From assembly GCA_027306955.1 (NCBI GenBank), contig DAHUXX010000160.1:1-15338 (forward strand): 15,338 nucleotides of DNA, given 5' to 3'. Positions 13,950 through 15,338 of the stretch are shown here, in pieces; position 1 is the first letter of the stretch, and each line of letters begins with the position of its first letter. The stretch is from Acetobacteraceae bacterium. GTDB lineage: Bacteria; Pseudomonadota; Alphaproteobacteria; Acetobacterales; Acetobacteraceae. Under the pieces are notes generated by a model that worked only from the letters and a program-made list of their open reading frames with translations, was not told the DNA's origin and searched no databases. The position numbers and the translations under genes were made by a program.

Positions 13950-14629
13950 GCTCCCGCCTCAACGAGGGCAGCCGGATGTGGCAGACCCTCGGGCAGCTTC
14001 GCCTTCACCGCGTCGCGCACCAGCACCCAGCCACCCCTGCTACCCGGCACCGCGCCCTTGAGCATCAGCAGGCCGCGCTCCTCGTCCACCGCCGCGACCT
14101 CGAGGTTGAGCGTGGTCACCCGCTCGACGCCGAGATGGCCGGCCATTTTCTTGTTCTTGAAGGTCTTGCCCGGGTCCTGGCGATTACCGGTCGAGCCGTG
14201 CGAACGATGTGAGATCGAAACGCCGTGGCTGGCCTCGAGACCGGCGAAGTTCCACCGCTTCATCGCACCCGCGAAGCTCTTGCCCTTCGAGGTGCCGACG
14301 ACGTCCACCTTCTGGCCGACGACGAAGTGCGCCGCCGAAATGATGGCGCCGGGCTCGAGCAGCGCGTCCGCGTCCACCCGGAACTCGGCGAGCTTCGCCT
14401 TGGGCTCCACCTTCGCCTTCGCAAAATGGCCCTTGTTGGACTTGGCGACGTTCTTGACCTTGGCGCGCCCCCAGCCGAGCTGCACGGCGCTGTAGCCGTC
14501 CTTCTCCACCGTCCGCGCGGCCACGACCTGCACCTGGTCGAGGTGCAGCACCGTCACCGGCACATGCGTTCCGTCATCCCTGAAAAGCCGGCTCATGCCC
14601 AGCTTCTTCGCCAGAAGTCCTGTTCTCAT
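13946..14629 (-). CDS. rplC: 50S ribosomal protein L3
   Basis: Large-subunit assembly initiator L3, 227 residues, reaching the peptidyl transferase centre. MRTGLLAKKLGMSRLFRDDG opens it, and the central loop holds HRSHGSTGNRQDPGKTFKNK. Q151 matches the glutamine methylated by PrmB in E. coli (Q150). Two adjacent ATGs (14632 and 14629) are possible; 14629 is taken because the family begins MRTGLL. The GGTGAGG purine run abuts the start pair. The 105-base gap from rpsJ contains a strong hairpin close to this start. Confidence 0.97.
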   Translation of the reverse strand: MRTGLLAKKLGMSRLFRDDGTHVPVTVLHLDQVQVVAARTVEKDGYSAVQLGWGRAKVKNVAKSNKGHFAKAKVEPKAKLAEFRVDADALLEPGAIISAAHFVVGQKVDVVGTSKGKSFAGAMKRWNFAGLEASHGVSISHRSHGSTGNRQDPGKTFKNKKMAGHLGVERVTTLNLEVAAVDEERGLLMLKGAVPGSRGGWVLVRDAVKAKLPEGLPHPAALVEAGA

Positions 14630-14645
14630 CATCCTCACCCCAGAG

Positions 14646-14674
14646 GAGCCGCCCGGCAAATCAACGGGCGGCTC
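14646..14674 (-). promoter_or_regulatory. Strong hairpin between rpsJ and rplC
   Basis: Perfect 10-bp inverted repeat GAGCCGCCCG/CGGGCGGCTC (arms 14646-14655 and 14665-14674) around a nine-base loop, TTGATTTGC on the transcribed strand. It ends 13-16 bases before the rplC start pair, leaving the ribosome site just outside the stem. No U-tract follows, so it is not a standard terminator. It could be an attenuation, processing or translational control element. It shares CGTTGATT with the hairpin before rpoA. Confidence 0.55.
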
Positions 14675-14734
14675 TTAGGCCCAATGGTCAGTCACCAGCC
14701 CCACCGCCGTGATGGGCGGGAGCCGGCAGGTTCC

Positions 14735-15043
14735 TCAGATCTTGATCTCGACGTCCACGCCCGCGGCGAGATCCAGCTTCATCAGCGCGTCCACCGTCTG
14801 CGGCGTCGGCTCGACGATATCGAGCAGGCGACGATGGGTGCGGATCTCAAACTGCTCGCGGCTCTTCTTGTCGACGTGCGGCGAGCGGTTCACGGTGAAG
14901 CGTTCGATATGCGTCGGCAGCGGAATGGGGCCGCGCACCCGCGCACCAGTCCGTTTCGCCGTGTTGACGATGTCCTTGGTGCTGTTGTCGAGCACCCGAT
15001 GGTCATACGCCTTGAGGCGAATGCGGATGTTCTGGTTGTCCAT
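14735..15043 (-). CDS. rpsJ: 30S ribosomal protein S10
   Basis: Small-subunit head protein S10, 102 residues; known also as NusE in transcription antitermination. MDNQNIRIRLKAYDHRVLD, GARVRGPIPLPTHIERFTV and the end TVDALMKLDLAAGVDVEIKI are diagnostic. The ATG at 15043 is 25 bases after the tuf stop; a longer frame reaching 15115 overlaps tuf and is rejected. The ribosome site is weak (AGAGGA about 14 bases upstream). Placement right after tuf suggests the str and S10 blocks are joined. Confidence 0.98.
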   Translation of the reverse strand: MDNQNIRIRLKAYDHRVLDNSTKDIVNTAKRTGARVRGPIPLPTHIERFTVNRSPHVDKKSREQFEIRTHRRLLDIVEPTPQTVDALMKLDLAAGVDVEIKI

Positions 15044-15068
15044 GGCGGCGACCCCGATCCTCTGAGCG

Positions 15069-15338
15069 TTAGGCGACGATCTTGGCGACGACGCCGGCAC
15101 CCACGGTACGGCCACCCTCGCGGATGGCGAAGCGCAGGCCCTCGTCCATGGCGATCGGCTGGATCAGCTCCACGTCCATCGACACGTTGTCGCCCGGCAT
15201 CACCATCTCCACGCCCTCCGGCAGATGCACGATGCCGGTCACGTCGGTGGTGCGGAAGTAGAACTGCGGCCGATACCCGTTGAAGAACGGGGTGTGCCGC
15301 CCCCCTTCCTCCTTCGAGAGCACGTAGACGGTCGCCTC
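15069..15338 (-). CDS. tuf: Elongation factor Tu, C-terminal part (cut by window edge)
   Basis: Last 89 residues of EF-Tu, the GTPase that carries aminoacyl-tRNA to the ribosome. The visible part starts EATVYVLSKEEGGRHTPFF and belongs to domain 3, with NGYRPQFYFRTTDVTG, VEMVMPGDNVSMDVELIQPI and the end REGGRTVGAGVVAKIVA. The frame is open to the right edge, so the gene continues beyond it. Its stop is TAA, 25 bases before rpsJ. The tuf-rpsJ adjacency is the normal str/S10 junction. Confidence 0.98.
   Translation of the reverse strand, partial: EATVYVLSKEEGGRHTPFFNGYRPQFYFRTTDVTGIVHLPEGVEMVMPGDNVSMDVELIQPIAMDEGLRFAIREGGRTVGAGVVAKIVA

Overview
The window is a GC-rich stretch of a bacterial chromosome carrying the fused S10-spc-alpha ribosomal protein superoperon, almost all on the minus strand. 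Read in the direction of transcription (right to left) the order is tuf (3' part only), rpsJ, rplC, rplD, rplW, rplB, rpsS, rplV, rpsC, rplP, rpmC, rpsQ, rplN, rplX, rplE, rpsN, rpsH, rplF, rplR, rpsE, rpmD, rplO, secY, adk, rpsM, rpsK, rpoA, rplQ. A GNAT acetyltransferase gene on the plus strand converges on rplQ at the left edge. Several features suggest an alphaproteobacterium: tuf directly before rpsJ, adk between secY and rpsM, no rpmJ after secY, no rpsD between rpsK and rpoA, a 101-residue zinc-free type S14, and the protein sequences themselves. The very high GC content and the Ala/Lys-rich N-terminal extension of L5 fit Rhodospirillales, possibly Acetobacteraceae, but that placement is inference.

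Layout. 15338-15069 is the C-terminal third domain of EF-Tu. 15043-9856 is the S10 block (S10 to S17). 9845-3919 is the spc block (L14 to SecY). 3922-3263 is adenylate kinase. 3041-674 is the alpha block (S13, S11, RNA polymerase alpha, L17). Genes are packed tightly, many with stop/start overlaps (rplC/rplD, rplD/rplW, rplN/rplX, rplF/rplR, rpsE/rpmD, secY/adk) that suggest translational coupling. No stretch above 300 bases lacks a gene. The longest gap, 221 bases between adk and rpsM, holds a near-consensus sigma70-type promoter followed at once by a strong hairpin that would sit at the very 5' end of the transcript.

Function. The products are structural parts of both ribosomal subunits, the core RNA polymerase alpha subunit, the SecY protein-export channel, an elongation factor, and adenylate kinase, which supplies ADP for energy metabolism. 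The grouping ties ribosome, polymerase and translocon supply to growth rate.

I see no mobile element, CRISPR array, phage gene, RNA gene or undescribed multi-gene system here; this is core genome. The observations most worth a second look are non-coding. Each of the six intergenic spacers longer than 50 bases contains an inverted repeat, and the hairpins before rplC and rpoA share the loop-proximal sequence CGTTGATT. Lineage-specific protein tails (His-rich on S5, Ala/Lys-rich on L5) and a zinc-type LID in Adk are secondary points.
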